Source: Dactylis glomerata
Lineage: Eukaryota; Streptophyta; Magnoliopsida; Poales; Poaceae
DNA: 64,000 bases
Assembly: GCA_007115705.1 (NCBI GenBank)
Contig: QXEO01000548.1
Span: 10,342,139-10,406,138, forward strand
Direction of reading: 5' to 3'
Under the pieces are notes generated by a model that ran no database searches, had not been told where the DNA came from, and saw only the letters and a list, made by a program, of their open reading frames with translations. A program made the translations under genes and the position numbers. This document shows, in pieces, positions 1-9,435 of this stretch (position 1 is its first letter; each line of letters begins with the position of its first letter).

Positions 1-160
1 AATTCTATTCTAACTAAATAATGCTATTCTAACTAAATAATTCTATATCTAACTAAAATAATTCTATTCTAACTAATTCTATATCTAACTAGCTAACTAA
101 TTCTATATCTAACCCTAACCCTAACACTCTAACTAATTAACAAATTAAATTTTTTTGCAA
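1..160. repeat. AT-rich degenerate short repeat
   Basis: Short units of the form TTCTATATCTAACTAA recur about eight times, with a brief CTAACCCTAACCCTAAC stretch at 110-126. The latter is too short and degenerate to be telomeric. It is probably part of the noncoding interior of CACTA 1. Confidence 0.6.
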
Positions 161-181
161 AAAAAACCTTGCAGACGTCTT

Positions 182-274
182 GCTCCGGCGGGCTGCTGGC
201 GGGTGCTCCGGCGGGCTGCTGGCGGGTGCTCCGGCGGGCTGCTGGCGGGTGCTCCGGCGGGCTGCTGGCGGCGC
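182..274. repeat. 23-bp GC-rich minisatellite
   Basis: Four near-perfect copies of a 23-bp unit beginning GCTCCGGCGGGCTGCTGGCG start at 182, 205, 228 and 251. Irregular GGCGGCGCGGCGG-type sequence follows to about 500. The reading frames open across it in several phases are a by-product of the base composition and are not called as genes. Confidence 0.8.
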
Positions 275-519
275 GGCGGCGCTTGGAGGCGACCGGCGGC
301 GCGGCGGGTGCTGCAGGCGCGGCGGGCGGCTGGCGCGGTCGCGGCGGGCGGCTGGCTTGGCGGGTGCTGCAATGCGGCGGCGCGGCGGACTGGCGGCGCT
401 GCGGCGGCTGGCGCGGTCGTCGGCCGAACGGCGGCGAGGCAGCCTGGCGGCGTCTGTCCGTTCTCCTCGCGCGCGAAACTGCAAAGTGTTTCGCGGCGGG
501 GAAGAAGAGGAAGTTTTAT

Positions 520-680
520 ACCCCGGGACCTTTAGTCCCGGGCGGTGGCTCAGGCCGGGACTAAAGGCCCCCCTTTAGTCCCGGTCCGTGCCACCGCCCG
601 GGACTAAAGGCCTCGGGTGGGGATTTCAGCAGCCAGGGCCTTTAGTCCCGGTCTGTGGCACGGACCGGGACTAAAGGCCT
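520..680. repeat. CACTA 1 subterminal hairpins, left cluster
   Basis: Two inverted-repeat pairs are visible: CCTTTAGTCCCGG with CCGGGACTAAAGG at about 527-610 and again at 637-680. They match the motif pairs near the right terminus (5523-5731) and are the typical subterminal transposase-binding regions of grass CACTA elements. When transcribed they would fold into hairpins of about 40 nt. Confidence 0.8.
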
Positions 681-717
681 ATTTTCTGTTTTTTCTTTTA
701 TTTGGTTTTTTAAATAG

Positions 718-1510
718 TTATATGTTTGCATATTTGAGAATTTAACAAAACTATAAAAATGAAAAGTGTTTGAAATTGAATAAATAATTCAAAACTATTT
801 TATATTTTAAAAATTAATTATTTTAACTATCCTAAGTATTAATTATTTTGCCATTTTCAATTAGAAACTATGTTTATTAATATTCTTTTTGCATATTTGA
901 GAATTTGACAAAACTATAAAAATGAAAAGTGTTTGAAATTGAATAGATAATTCAAAACTATTTTCTATTTTACAAATTAATTATTTTAACTATCCTAAGT
1001 ATTAACTATTTTGCTATTTTCAATTAAAAACTATGTTTATTAATATTCTTTTTGCATATTTGAGAATTTGACAAAACTATGAAAATAAAAAGTGTTTGAA
1101 ATTGAATAAATAATTCAAAACTATTTTCTATTTTAAAAATTAATTATTTTAACTATCCTAAGTATTAACTATTTTGCCATTTTTAATTAAAAACTATGTT
1201 TATTAATATTCTTTTTGCATATTTGAGAATTTGACAAAACTATGAAAATAAAAAGTGTTTGAAATTGAATAAATAATTCAAAACTATTTTCTATTTTAAA
1301 AATTAATTATTTTAACTATCCTAAGTATTAACTATTTTGCCATTTTTAATTAAAAACTATGTTTATTAATATTCTTTTTGCATATTTGAGTATTTGACAA
1401 AACTATAAAAATGAAAAGTGTTTGAAATTGAATAGATAATTCAAAACTATTTTCTATTTTAAAAATTAATTATTTTAACTATCCTAAGTATTAACTATTT
1501 TGCCATTTGC
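718..1510. repeat. 163-bp tandem array, about 4.9 copies
   Basis: An AT-rich unit containing TATTCTTTTTGCATATTTGA restarts at 881, 1044, 1207 and 1370, an exact spacing of 163 bp, with a first diverged copy from about 718. Copies differ by a few substitutions. The array lies inside CACTA 1, between the left subterminal hairpins and the 3' end of the transposase gene. From 1511 to 1892 there is single-copy AT-rich sequence with no visible gene. Confidence 0.88.
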
Positions 1511-1892
1511 ATAAAGAGCACGGTGTGGATAGAACGGGAGATAAGATTCAGTAGAGGCTGGCTTAATTTGTCATTTGCATGTGTCTCCTTGTTCAATGTA
1601 TGTCCAAGTTCTTTAGTTTAGTTTGAACTATGCGTGAGTTTTATGCACAGTGGTGGCCTGAGTTAAATCTAGAAGTCTAGGATCCAGTGTTGTGGCGTTC
1701 GGTATGAAATGTTCTATTCGTGGTGGCGGCAATTTGAGGTTTTTTTCTTCTACAAAATTTGTTTACGAAAGCTTTTTTCCTAAAGAGCGGTGTAACCGTG
1801 TCTGTCGTAGCCATGGAGAATCTTCATCATGCATTACATAAAAGGTTTAATACATTATTACATTATTGCACCAACATTCCTATCTATTATTT

Positions 1893-4800
1893 CTATTTTC
1901 TTCTGGGTCGTAGCCATGGAGAATCTTCATCATTCAGTAGGATGCTTGGGTCAGTTTTCACTTTGAAGGGCAGAATTTCATGAAACTTATTATAATCTAC
2001 TGACATGTCTGTCTTGTCATCTACTCCCACGATGTTTCTTTTCCCTGAAAGAACTATGTGGCGCTTTGGCTCATCGGACGATGTCTTCTTTTGCTGATTT
2101 CTTTTTCTCGTTTTTGTAGACATGTCCTTCACATAGAAAACCTGAGCGACATCGTTGGCTAGGACGAATGGTTCATCCATGTACGCAAGATTGTTGAGAT
2201 CCACTGTTGTCATACCGTACTTTTGGTCTACAACTACCCCGCCTCCTGTCAGCTTCACCCATTTGCACCGAAACAAAGGGATCTTAAAAGTAGGTCCATA
2301 GTCAAGTTCCCATATCTCCTCTATGTACCCGTAATATGTTTCCAAACAGTGCCCATTCTCGTCTGTTGCATCAAAGCGGACACCACTGTTTTGGTTGGTG
2401 CTCTTTTTATCTTGGGCAACCGTGTAAAATGTATTCCCATTTATCTCGTACCCTTGGAAAGTACATATAGTAGAAGATGGTGGCCTGGCCAAACAGTACA
2501 GCTGATCTCCAACGGTGTCATCATTCATGAGATGTGTCTGCAACCAACTGCCGAAAGTCTTCTCGTGTTCCCCTTTAATCCAAGAGTCAGTCTTCCCCGG
2601 GTTTTCGGAGCGTAGAATATTCTTGTGTCTCACGATATACGGAGCCACCACGGTGGAATTGTGTAGAACTGTGTAGTGTGCTTGAGAGAAAGAATGCCCG
2701 TCCATACATACTTTTGCTTTCCTTCCTAGTGTGCCTTTTCCTGTCAGCCTACCCTCATACCGAGATTCAGGAACACCAATCGGCTTAAGGTCAGGAAGAA
2801 AGTCCACACAAAACTCAATGACCTCCTCTGTTCCATAGCCCTTGGAGATGCTTCCTTCTGGCCTAGCACGGTTACGAACATATTTCTTTAAGACTCCCAT
2901 GAACCTCTCGAAGGGGAACATATTGTGTAGAAATACAGGACCGAGAATTCTAATCTCTTCGACTAGGTGAACTAGGAGGTGTGTCATTATATTGAAGAAG
3001 GATGGCGGGAACAACAACTCAAAGCTGACCAGACATTGGACCACATCAATCTGTAACCCTGATAGACTTTCTCGATCGATTACCTTCTGAGAAATTGCAT
3101 TGAGGAATGCACATACCTTCACAATTGCCAGGCGAACATTTTCCGGTAGAATTCCCCTCAATGCAACCGGAAGCAATTGCGTCATAAGCACGTGGCAGTC
3201 ATGAGACTTTAGGTTTTGGAATTTTTTGTCTTTCATATTTACGATTCCCTTTATATTCGACGAGAAGCCAGTCGGGACCTTGATACTGAAAAGGACTTCA
3301 AAGAAGATTTCCTTCTCTTCCTTAGTAAGAGCGTAGCTGGCACGCCCTTGAAACTGCCCTGGATGCATGCCATCTCTTCCTTTATGACGTTCCTGGTCCT
3401 CCCGTGCTTCCGGTGTATCTTTTGACTTCCCATACAAGCCCAGGAAGCCTAGAATATTCACGCAGAGATTCTTCGTCAGGTGCATCACGTCGATTGCGGA
3501 GCGGACCTCATGGACTTCCCAATAGGGTAGCTCCCAAAATATAGATTTCTTCTTCCACATGGGTACGCGCTTATCAGGGCCGTTAGGAACAGGTTGGCTG
3601 CCAGGACCCTTTCCAAAGATTACTTTTAAATCTTTGACCATATCAAATACTTCAGCACCAGTACGGATGACAGGCTTCCCCCGGGGTTCTGCCTTGCCAT
3701 TGAAATGCTTGCCTTTTTTCTTTAAGGGATGCTTGGGCGGAAGAAAACGACGATTGAACGGGTACACATTCTTCCTACATTTGTCCAGATATATACTTTC
3801 TGTCTGATCTAAACAGTGCGTGCATGCATTGTATCCCTTGTTTGACTGTCCTGAAATGTTACTAAGAGCAGGCCAATCATTGATGGTTACGAAAAGCAAG
3901 GCTCGAAGGTCAAATTCCTCTTGTTTGTGCTCGTCCCACACACGTACACCTGGTTCGGCCCACAGCTGTAAAAGTTCGTCAACTAATGGCCTTAGGTACA
4001 CATCAATGTCGTTGCCGGGTTGCTTTGGACCTTGGATAAGCACTGGCATCATAATGAACTTCCGCTTCATGCACAACCAAGGAGGAAGGTTGTAGATACA
4101 TAGAGTAACGGGCCAAGTGCTGTGACTGCAACTCTGCTCCCCAAAAGGATTCATGCCATCTGTACTCAGACCAAACCATAAGTTCCTTGCATCACCTGCA
4201 AATCTCGGGAACTCTCTCTCGATTTTTCTCCACTGCCGACCATCAGCGGGGTGCCTCAACTTATCGTCTTTCATACGATCTTCCATGTGCCATCGCAACA
4301 ACTTTGCATGATCTTTATTTCTGAACAGACGTTTCAACCGTGGTATTATAGGAGCATACCACATCACCTTGGCAGGAACCCTCTTCCTGGGTGGCTTGCC
4401 CTCAATCTCACCAGGGTCATCTTTTCTGATCTTATACCGCAATGCAGTGCATACCGGGCATTTATCCATATTCTCATACTTCTCACCGCGGTAGAGGATG
4501 CAGTCATTAGGGCATGCATGTATCTTCTGCACATCTAATCCTAGAGGGCAGACAAGCTTCTTTGCTTCGTACGTGCTGGCGGGCAATTTGTTCTTTCTTG
4601 GAAGCATCTTCTTCATCAGTACCAGCAACTTTTCAAATGACGAGTCAGTCACACCGGTCTCTGCCTTCCACTTCAGCAATTCCAGTGTGCTACCCAACTT
4701 CTTCTGGCCATCTTCACAAGTTGGGTACAACAATTTGTTGTGGTCCTGTAACATCTGCTCGAACTGCAACCTCTCCTTTTCTGTGTCGCAGCCTCGCCGT

Positions 4801-5234
4801 GCTTCAGAAATGACCCGGCCAAGATCATCAGCGGGCTCATCTGGTTCCCGTTCTGCACCCTGATCTTCTTCTTCATTGTCTTCCATTGCGGTATCAGCAT
4901 ACTCAGGGAACATAGATCGGTAGTTGTCATCATCGTTCTCTTCTTCTTCATCGTCGTCTTCCATCATAACCCCTCTTTCCCCGTGCTTGGTCCAAACATT
5001 ATAGCCCGACATAAAACCGGACCGAAGCAGGTGGCTCTGAATGACTCTTGAGGAAGTGTAATCCTTCTCATTCCGACATTCAACACATGGACAAAACATA
5101 TAGCCACCACCATGCTTGTTCGCATCGGCCACATCTCGAAAAGAATGCACGCCTTCTCTGTAAGCGGCTGTGCGTCGATCACCGTACATCCATGGATGGC
5201 TCATCTGCATCATACGACAGTATATCAAACACAA
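1893..5234 (-). CDS. CACTA (En/Spm) TNP2-type transposase, intact
   Basis: One open frame of 1113 codons. Residues about 12-85 form the transposase-associated domain (SHPWMYGDRR, then a cysteine-rich stretch CPCVEC). A very acidic linker follows (about 92-130). Residues about 345-560 form the TNP2/Transposase_21 core, with GLSTDGMNPF, NDIDVYLRPL and the cysteine pair in NACTHCLDQT. The DUF4218 region begins near 680 and the DUF4216 region (YGYIEEIWELDY, FPLFRCKWV-like) lies about 955-1035. The protein would bind element ends and catalyse cut-and-paste transposition in the nucleus. Met11 (5204) fits the family start better than Met1. No stop or frameshift was seen, so this copy may be functional. 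The second, TNPA-like protein was not recognised in the window. Confidence 0.92.
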   Translation of the reverse strand: MCLIYCRMMQMSHPWMYGDRRTAAYREGVHSFRDVADANKHGGGYMFCPCVECRNEKDYTSSRVIQSHLLRSGFMSGYNVWTKHGERGVMMEDDDEEEENDDDNYRSMFPEYADTAMEDNEEEDQGAEREPDEPADDLGRVISEARRGCDTEKERLQFEQMLQDHNKLLYPTCEDGQKKLGSTLELLKWKAETGVTDSSFEKLLVLMKKMLPRKNKLPASTYEAKKLVCPLGLDVQKIHACPNDCILYRGEKYENMDKCPVCTALRYKIRKDDPGEIEGKPPRKRVPAKVMWYAPIIPRLKRLFRNKDHAKLLRWHMEDRMKDDKLRHPADGRQWRKIEREFPRFAGDARNLWFGLSTDGMNPFGEQSCSHSTWPVTLCIYNLPPWLCMKRKFIMMPVLIQGPKQPGNDIDVYLRPLVDELLQLWAEPGVRVWDEHKQEEFDLRALLFVTINDWPALSNISGQSNKGYNACTHCLDQTESIYLDKCRKNVYPFNRRFLPPKHPLKKKGKHFNGKAEPRGKPVIRTGAEVFDMVKDLKVIFGKGPGSQPVPNGPDKRVPMWKKKSIFWELPYWEVHEVRSAIDVMHLTKNLCVNILGFLGLYGKSKDTPEAREDQERHKGRDGMHPGQFQGRASYALTKEEKEIFFEVLFSIKVPTGFSSNIKGIVNMKDKKFQNLKSHDCHVLMTQLLPVALRGILPENVRLAIVKVCAFLNAISQKVIDRESLSGLQIDVVQCLVSFELLFPPSFFNIMTHLLVHLVEEIRILGPVFLHNMFPFERFMGVLKKYVRNRARPEGSISKGYGTEEVIEFCVDFLPDLKPIGVPESRYEGRLTGKGTLGRKAKVCMDGHSFSQAHYTVLHNSTVVAPYIVRHKNILRSENPGKTDSWIKGEHEKTFGSWLQTHLMNDDTVGDQLYCLARPPSSTICTFQGYEINGNTFYTVAQDKKSTNQNSGVRFDATDENGHCLETYYGYIEEIWELDYGPTFKIPLFRCKWVKLTGGGVVVDQKYGMTTVDLNNLAYMDEPFVLANDVAQVFYVKDMSTKTRKRNQQKKTSSDEPKRHIVLSGKRNIVGVDDKTDMSVDYNKFHEILPFKVKTDPSILLNDEDSPWLRPRRK

Positions 5235-5522
5235 TCACGATCCTAAAAATTAGTACCGCACGGTCTAAACGAGAAAATATAGTTGCTAACCTTTTAGAAT
5301 AAGTGGAAATAAAGAGGAAGAGGTTTAAGCGTGGCTCGGGCATCGACTATATTGTAGTTGTGTTCGATGAACTGAAGCGGCATCGCTCTAACACACATTT
5401 CAACAAACACCTCTAGTGCATCCAAGAAAAAAGGAGAGCTAGCACACACCCACACTCTTTCATCCAAAAAAATGCAAGGAAGATGGGAGAGAGGGGCTGC
5501 GGCCATATATATAGGCAGAGGA

Positions 5523-5762
5523 CTTTAGTCCCGGTTTGAGACACAAACCGGGACTAAAGGGTGCACACATGCGGGCTGCACACCGCGTAGCCCTTTAGTC
5601 CCGGTTTGTATCTCAAACCGGGACTAAAGGCTTGTTACGGGCCGGGACTAAAGCCTCCCGGGCGGCTGGCGAATTTCGGGCGACGTGGCCGGGCCTTTAG
5701 TCCCGGCCCAGATGGAGGCCGGGACTAAAGGGTCCAGGCCAAAGGCCCTTTTTCTACTAGTG
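5523..5762. repeat. CACTA 1 right subterminal hairpins and terminal inverted repeat
   Basis: Three hairpins of the type TTTAGTCCCGG-loop-CCGGGACTAAA lie at 5523-5560, 5592-5630 and 5697-5731, with a further half-site at 5641. The terminal sequence CTACTAGTG ends at 5762 and is CACTAGTAG on the minus strand. Between the transposase start (5234) and the first hairpin only AT-rich leader sequence is seen. Confidence 0.85.
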
Positions 5763-5773
5763 AATAGAGCTAC

Positions 5774-5786
5774 TTCTCCCCCTTTG
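5774..5786 (-). promoter_or_regulatory. Polypurine-tract-like motif after the third gene of A
   Basis: On the minus strand TGCCAAAGGGGGAGAAGTAG follows the third gene. Counterparts with nearly the same bases occur at 35285-35300 (element B) and 60233-60246 (element C). Multiple polypurine tracts between pol and the 3' LTR are characteristic of Sireviruses. The tract that abuts the LTR is a different one (see 34940). Confidence 0.65.
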
Positions 5787-5835
5787 GCATCGAGACACCA
5801 AAAAGGGAAAAGAGCGATGCTACACGCCCATGAGA

Positions 5836-7785
5836 TCACTCATCGTCTTCATCCTCGGGCTCGTCCTCGGAACCGACATTGAAGTCCTCATCTCCTTCTT
5901 CAATATCATCAGAAGCCATGGGCTTCTTGCCATGATGCACATTGGAGGTGCCAGAGGTGACCTCCTCAAAGGCTTGCCAGTCAGTCAGACCCTTGCTCCA
6001 CTTGCCATAGGAGTGAGTGCCGGATGATGAAGAGGAAGGCGGTGATTCCACATAGTCTGGTTGAGACTTCCGAAAAGCCTTGTGAAGAACTTGTTGATTG
6101 TCATTCAAATGCTTTTGGGCAATGTAGCTCTCATATTGCTTGTGACGGATGTCCACATTCATGCAAAGCACATTCCTTTGGAACCAATTGAGCTTCTTGA
6201 ATTCTTGCCCAAACTCATTGTTGGCGCTAGAGCCGGCATTGCTAGCATGCTTCATCCTTGGGCCCCTTCTAGTTGAAACTCCTTCGGCAAAGGCATCATC
6301 ATCTTCACCTCTCACCGGAGCAAATGGTTCCTTGGAGTGACCGGTGGGTTCTTTGCGTTGAAGCTTCACAACCTTGTGATTCACAAGGTTTGCCGTGAGA
6401 AGAGGAAGGTTGAGTTGTTGAGCATGGATGAGCTTCATGATAAAGGGGGCATAAAGAGGAGTCTTCTTGTTGAGAATGCAATCATTGATCTCCTTGTGAA
6501 TGAAATCCATCACATCAAGTGGCTCAACATGTGCGGTCTCCCCTTTGCAATAAACTTCATGAGAGTAGGCCAAGAGATTCACCAAGGCCCCACGAATAGC
6601 ATCAAAGTTACCGGCTTGAGGGGCAATGGAGGCCCGGAATATGCGGAGCAAGATGTTGGACTGTTTGGATAGCCCAAGAGTGCCCCCAATGACAATCTTC
6701 TTGTCATCCCCGGTGTAGAGAGGAGCAAGCTTCTTCTTCTCATAGTACTCACCATCCACATGCATCCTCATGCCACTAGGAGTAGTAGCACCACGAAACT
6801 CATACCCAAGGAGAGCAGCAAAGTCCATGAAGTTGGAGTGACAAACCTCTTCTCCGGTCATCCAAGTCATGGGGATCTCCTCACCATCCCCAAGTACCAA
6901 GGTAGCAAAGAACTGATGGATCAAAGTGATGTTATAGGGCTCTTGAATCTTCATGAGTGGATGGAGCCCAAGCTTGCGAGTGATCCACACGGCCTCTCCA
7001 AAATATGCACTGTACTTGGCAAAATGAGAGAAGTCCATGACCGTCTGAGGGCAAACTGGATACTTCTTGAGAGAAGCATAGAATTCCTTCATGATCAGCT
7101 CTTGCTCTTTGCGGACAAAGCAACGGTCACGAGAGTTCCGCGGGAGAGTGTACATGTCCCTCTTCCTCATCTCAACAAATTCAGATGTCGACAGCCCTTC
7201 CAAGGTCACAAGGCTATCGAACTTGACCTTCTTAGCTGCCTCAGCCCGTTCCTCCTCAGCCATCCTTGTCTTGAGCTTCTTAGCATCCCTTGCTTGCTGA
7301 GCAATGATTGACCTCTGAACAAGAGCCCCTGTGGCAGGATTGACAACCAACTTTTCCCTGCTATGAGCGGCCGGTTTCCGAGAACCACCTGCACCTGTGA
7401 ATGAGTGAGGAAGATAGCAAGGTTGAGGTGACATGTCCTAGAATCAAAAAGTAAGCAACTATGCTGTGACTTAGTGCACTCAGGCCTGATCTAGCCGAAG
7501 TCTCCGGGGACTCGGGCCGGAGTCTCTGGCCGAAATCGGAGACTTTGCGTCCAGGCCGGAGTCTCTGGCCACAAGGGCCGGAGTCTCCGGTTGGATGCAG
7601 GAGCCCGAGCCTAGGAGACTACATTTGAACAAATCGAGTGCAAAATCCACAATAAAGTTGCAAAGAAGATGATTGATAGCCACTAGACGGTAGTACACCA
7701 TATCAAACTAAGGGAAACATGCACATCTCATAGATCTAGAGAGAACTAGATGGAGAAGATGAAAGGCAAGTTTACCGGAGTCCAT
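5836..7785 (-). CDS. Sirevirus A third gene (env position), two exons, acidic C-terminus
   Basis: Proposed coding exons are 7785-7776 (ATG GAC TCC G) and 7394-5836, joined across a 381-bp intron with GT at 7775-7774 and AG after TTCAC at 7396-7395. The product is about 522 residues. The start sits in a strong context (GCCATGG). The protein has a basic, Lys/Arg/Ala-rich helical N-terminal part, a central block with HQFFATLVLG, MTWMTGEEVC and FAALLGYEF, then KKLNWFQRNVLCM and a highly acidic tail. No signal peptide or membrane segment is evident, so an envelope role is not supported. The central block is shared with the element C protein (60296-62164): KQFYATLVI, MKWMTGEHEC, FASLLGYAY. It resembles plant transposon-associated proteins of unknown function. 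An unspliced frame also opens at 7434. Confidence 0.72.
7497..7590. repeat. CCGGAGTCTCCGG-type palindromes in the third-gene intron of A
   Basis: Four perfect or one-base-off copies of the 13-bp palindrome lie inside the proposed intron. The corresponding intron of element C carries CCGGATTATCCGG-type copies at 61953-62001. Confidence 0.8.
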
Positions 7786-7995
7786 GGCACAAAATCGATC
7801 GGTGGGATTGATCCCACACCTCCACGGAGTTGATTTGCCGGTGGCACGACGGATCCCGAAGCTTGGAGAGGCTCCGGGGGTCGATCTGTGGGCAAGAGGG
7901 TGGCAGGGGTGGAGTAGAGGCACGTGGGTGGATGGGGAAGAATGAACCGTTCTTCCCCACCCCGTGCCCTAAGTGTGATTTCGAAACTGCCCCGG

Positions 7996-8046
7996 CCGGA
8001 GTCTCCGGTACTTACCCCGGAGTCTCCGGCCCACCGGAGTCTCCGG
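7996..8046. repeat. Three perfect CCGGAGTCTCCGG palindromes upstream of the third gene of A
   Basis: Copies at 7996-8008, 8017-8029 and 8034-8046 lie 210-260 bp upstream of the proposed ATG at 7785. Element C has its own palindrome type in the same place (62363-62440). Here no TATA box is visible between the palindromes and the ATG; a TATAAAT lies further upstream at about 8062-8070 (minus). Confidence 0.75.
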
Positions 8047-8519
8047 CCCCTCTTGACAAGATCAACATTTATATTGTAAAAAGGACATGTCATTTAGAGT
8101 TTAAGTATGTTTGAGGATGAGATAGGCTTGGGATGGACACATTGTCACTGTGTGGTACAAAATGCTCATGTTTGCAAACATGCAAATAAAATCAAATAAG
8201 ACCAAACATGAGCATGTTCCCATAAAAAATAAGACAATAAAATCAAATGGGAAACTCCTCCACTAGGGAGGTTGGTGACCAAAAGGCCACCATGTATGAG
8301 TATATAGGTATGGCACCGCGAAGATATATCTTGGGCCCAAAACCTAGACTCATCGATTAAGCTCAAAAATGTCACAAATGACAAGATAGAACAATACGCT
8401 TACTATTGGCATTATGGGGGGGAGGGATAGTCCAATCAATTAGGACCGCACTCCCCCTATTTCCATGCCCACATCTAGAACAACACACAAGTTAAAGTAT
8501 GGGAGTAAATGCACCTAGC
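8047..8519. other. Post-pol noncoding region of A with a PPT-like motif
   Basis: No gene is seen. On the minus strand ATAGGGGGAGTGCGGTCC lies at about 8443-8461, 60 bp after the pol stop. The same sequence follows pol in element C (62884-62901). It is probably one of the multiple polypurine tracts of Sireviruses. Confidence 0.55.
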
Positions 8520-8788
8520 TCAAGCCACATTGCTTGAATCAATGATATTTAGTTCATGCCTCAATTCCCGGAATCTTGCTTCATCAAGAAGCTTTGTGAA
8601 TATATCGGCAAGTTGCTCATTAGTGCCAACATAGGATAGATCAATATCTCCACGGTTGACATGATCCCGAATGAAATGATGACGAATCTCAATATGCTTC
8701 GTCTTGTTGTGTTGCACCGGGTTGTGAGCGATCTTGATTGCACTTTCATTATCACATAAAAGAGGCACTTTGTCAAAAATGACACCGT
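8520..8788 (-). pseudogene. C-terminal end of Sirevirus A pol (RNase H tail), separated by CACTA 2
   Basis: This encodes the last ~89 residues of the copia polyprotein: VPLLCDNESAIKIAHNP, HIEIRHHFIRDHV, then QLADIFTKLL and the terminal NIIDSSNVA. The matching part of element C (63220-62961) is nearly the same. Counting bases shows that 15333 joins 8788 in frame when one AAT target copy is dropped, so the break is due only to the 6.5-kb CACTA 2 insertion. Confidence 0.9.
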
Positions 8789-8819
8789 AATCACTACTAG
8801 GAAAACGTCTATAGGTAAT

Positions 8820-9225
8820 ACAGCTACCCGTAGCGCACCGTATATGTGGTGCGCTACGGGTATTTACCCGTAGCGCATATGTGTATATGCGCTGCGGGTA
8901 TGTCACATACCTGTAGCGCACCATATATAAAATACGCTACGGGTATATGTAGGCCCGGATGGGGAGCTCTGCCCACACTTACCCGTAGCGCATGTGATAT
9001 ACATGCGCTACGGGTAGTTCAACTACCCGTAGCGCACCTGTACACATGTGCTACGGGTAAGTGTGGGTAGAGGCAGTCCAAGTTATCCGTAGCGCATGTG
9101 TATAGGTGCGCTACGGGTAGTTGAACCCGTAGCGCACCTATACACATGCGCTACGGGTAAGTGTGGGCAGAGGCAGTGCCATGTTACCCGTAGCGCATTT
9201 GTATAGGTGCGCTACGGGTAAGATT
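8820..9225. repeat. CACTA 2 subterminal repeats, left
   Basis: Around ten copies of ACCCGTAGCGCA and its complement TGCGCTACGGGT alternate as inverted pairs 20-30 bp apart. Bases 9226-9435 then hold a short tandem repeat of about 68 bp containing TAATTTTCGGAGATATTTAT, three copies. Confidence 0.9.
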
Positions 9226-9435
9226 ATGAAACGATAATTTTCGGGGGACATGTAATTTTCGGAGATATTTATCATGTATCGTGCTTATTTACTTTTTTCG
9301 GACATGTAATTTTCGGAGATATTTATTATGTATCGTGCTTATTTACTTTTTTCGGACATGTAATTTTCGGAGATATTTATCATGTATCGTGCTTATGTAC
9401 TTTTTTAAAAAATTGTGCTTATTTACTTCAAAATG

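Larger units (their letters stand above)
1..5762 (-). mobile_element. CACTA transposon 1, autonomous type, left end outside the window
   Basis: The right terminus reads on the minus strand as CACTAGTAGAAAAAGGGCC and ends at 5762, followed by AAT (5763-5765) as the presumed 3-bp target copy. Inverted TTTAGTCCCGG/CCGGGACTAAA motifs are clustered at 520-680 and 5523-5731, as expected of CACTA subterminal regions. The long gene between them encodes a TNP2-type transposase. No CACTA terminus is visible at the left, so the element continues past base 1. It landed about 70 bp after the stop codon of the third gene of Sirevirus A and separates that element from its 3' LTR. Family membership is secure; the full length is unknown. 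Confidence 0.88.

Noticed and set aside
106..126. Telomere-like CTAACCCTAACCCTAAC
   Set aside because: Only about two and a half degenerate units lie within an AT-rich CACTA interior; it is not a telomere or a clear interstitial array.
137..578. Several overlapping open frames of 75-132 codons on both strands
   Set aside because: They are low-complexity Ala/Arg/Gly or Pro/Ser translations of the GC-rich minisatellite, open in many phases, and have no domain.
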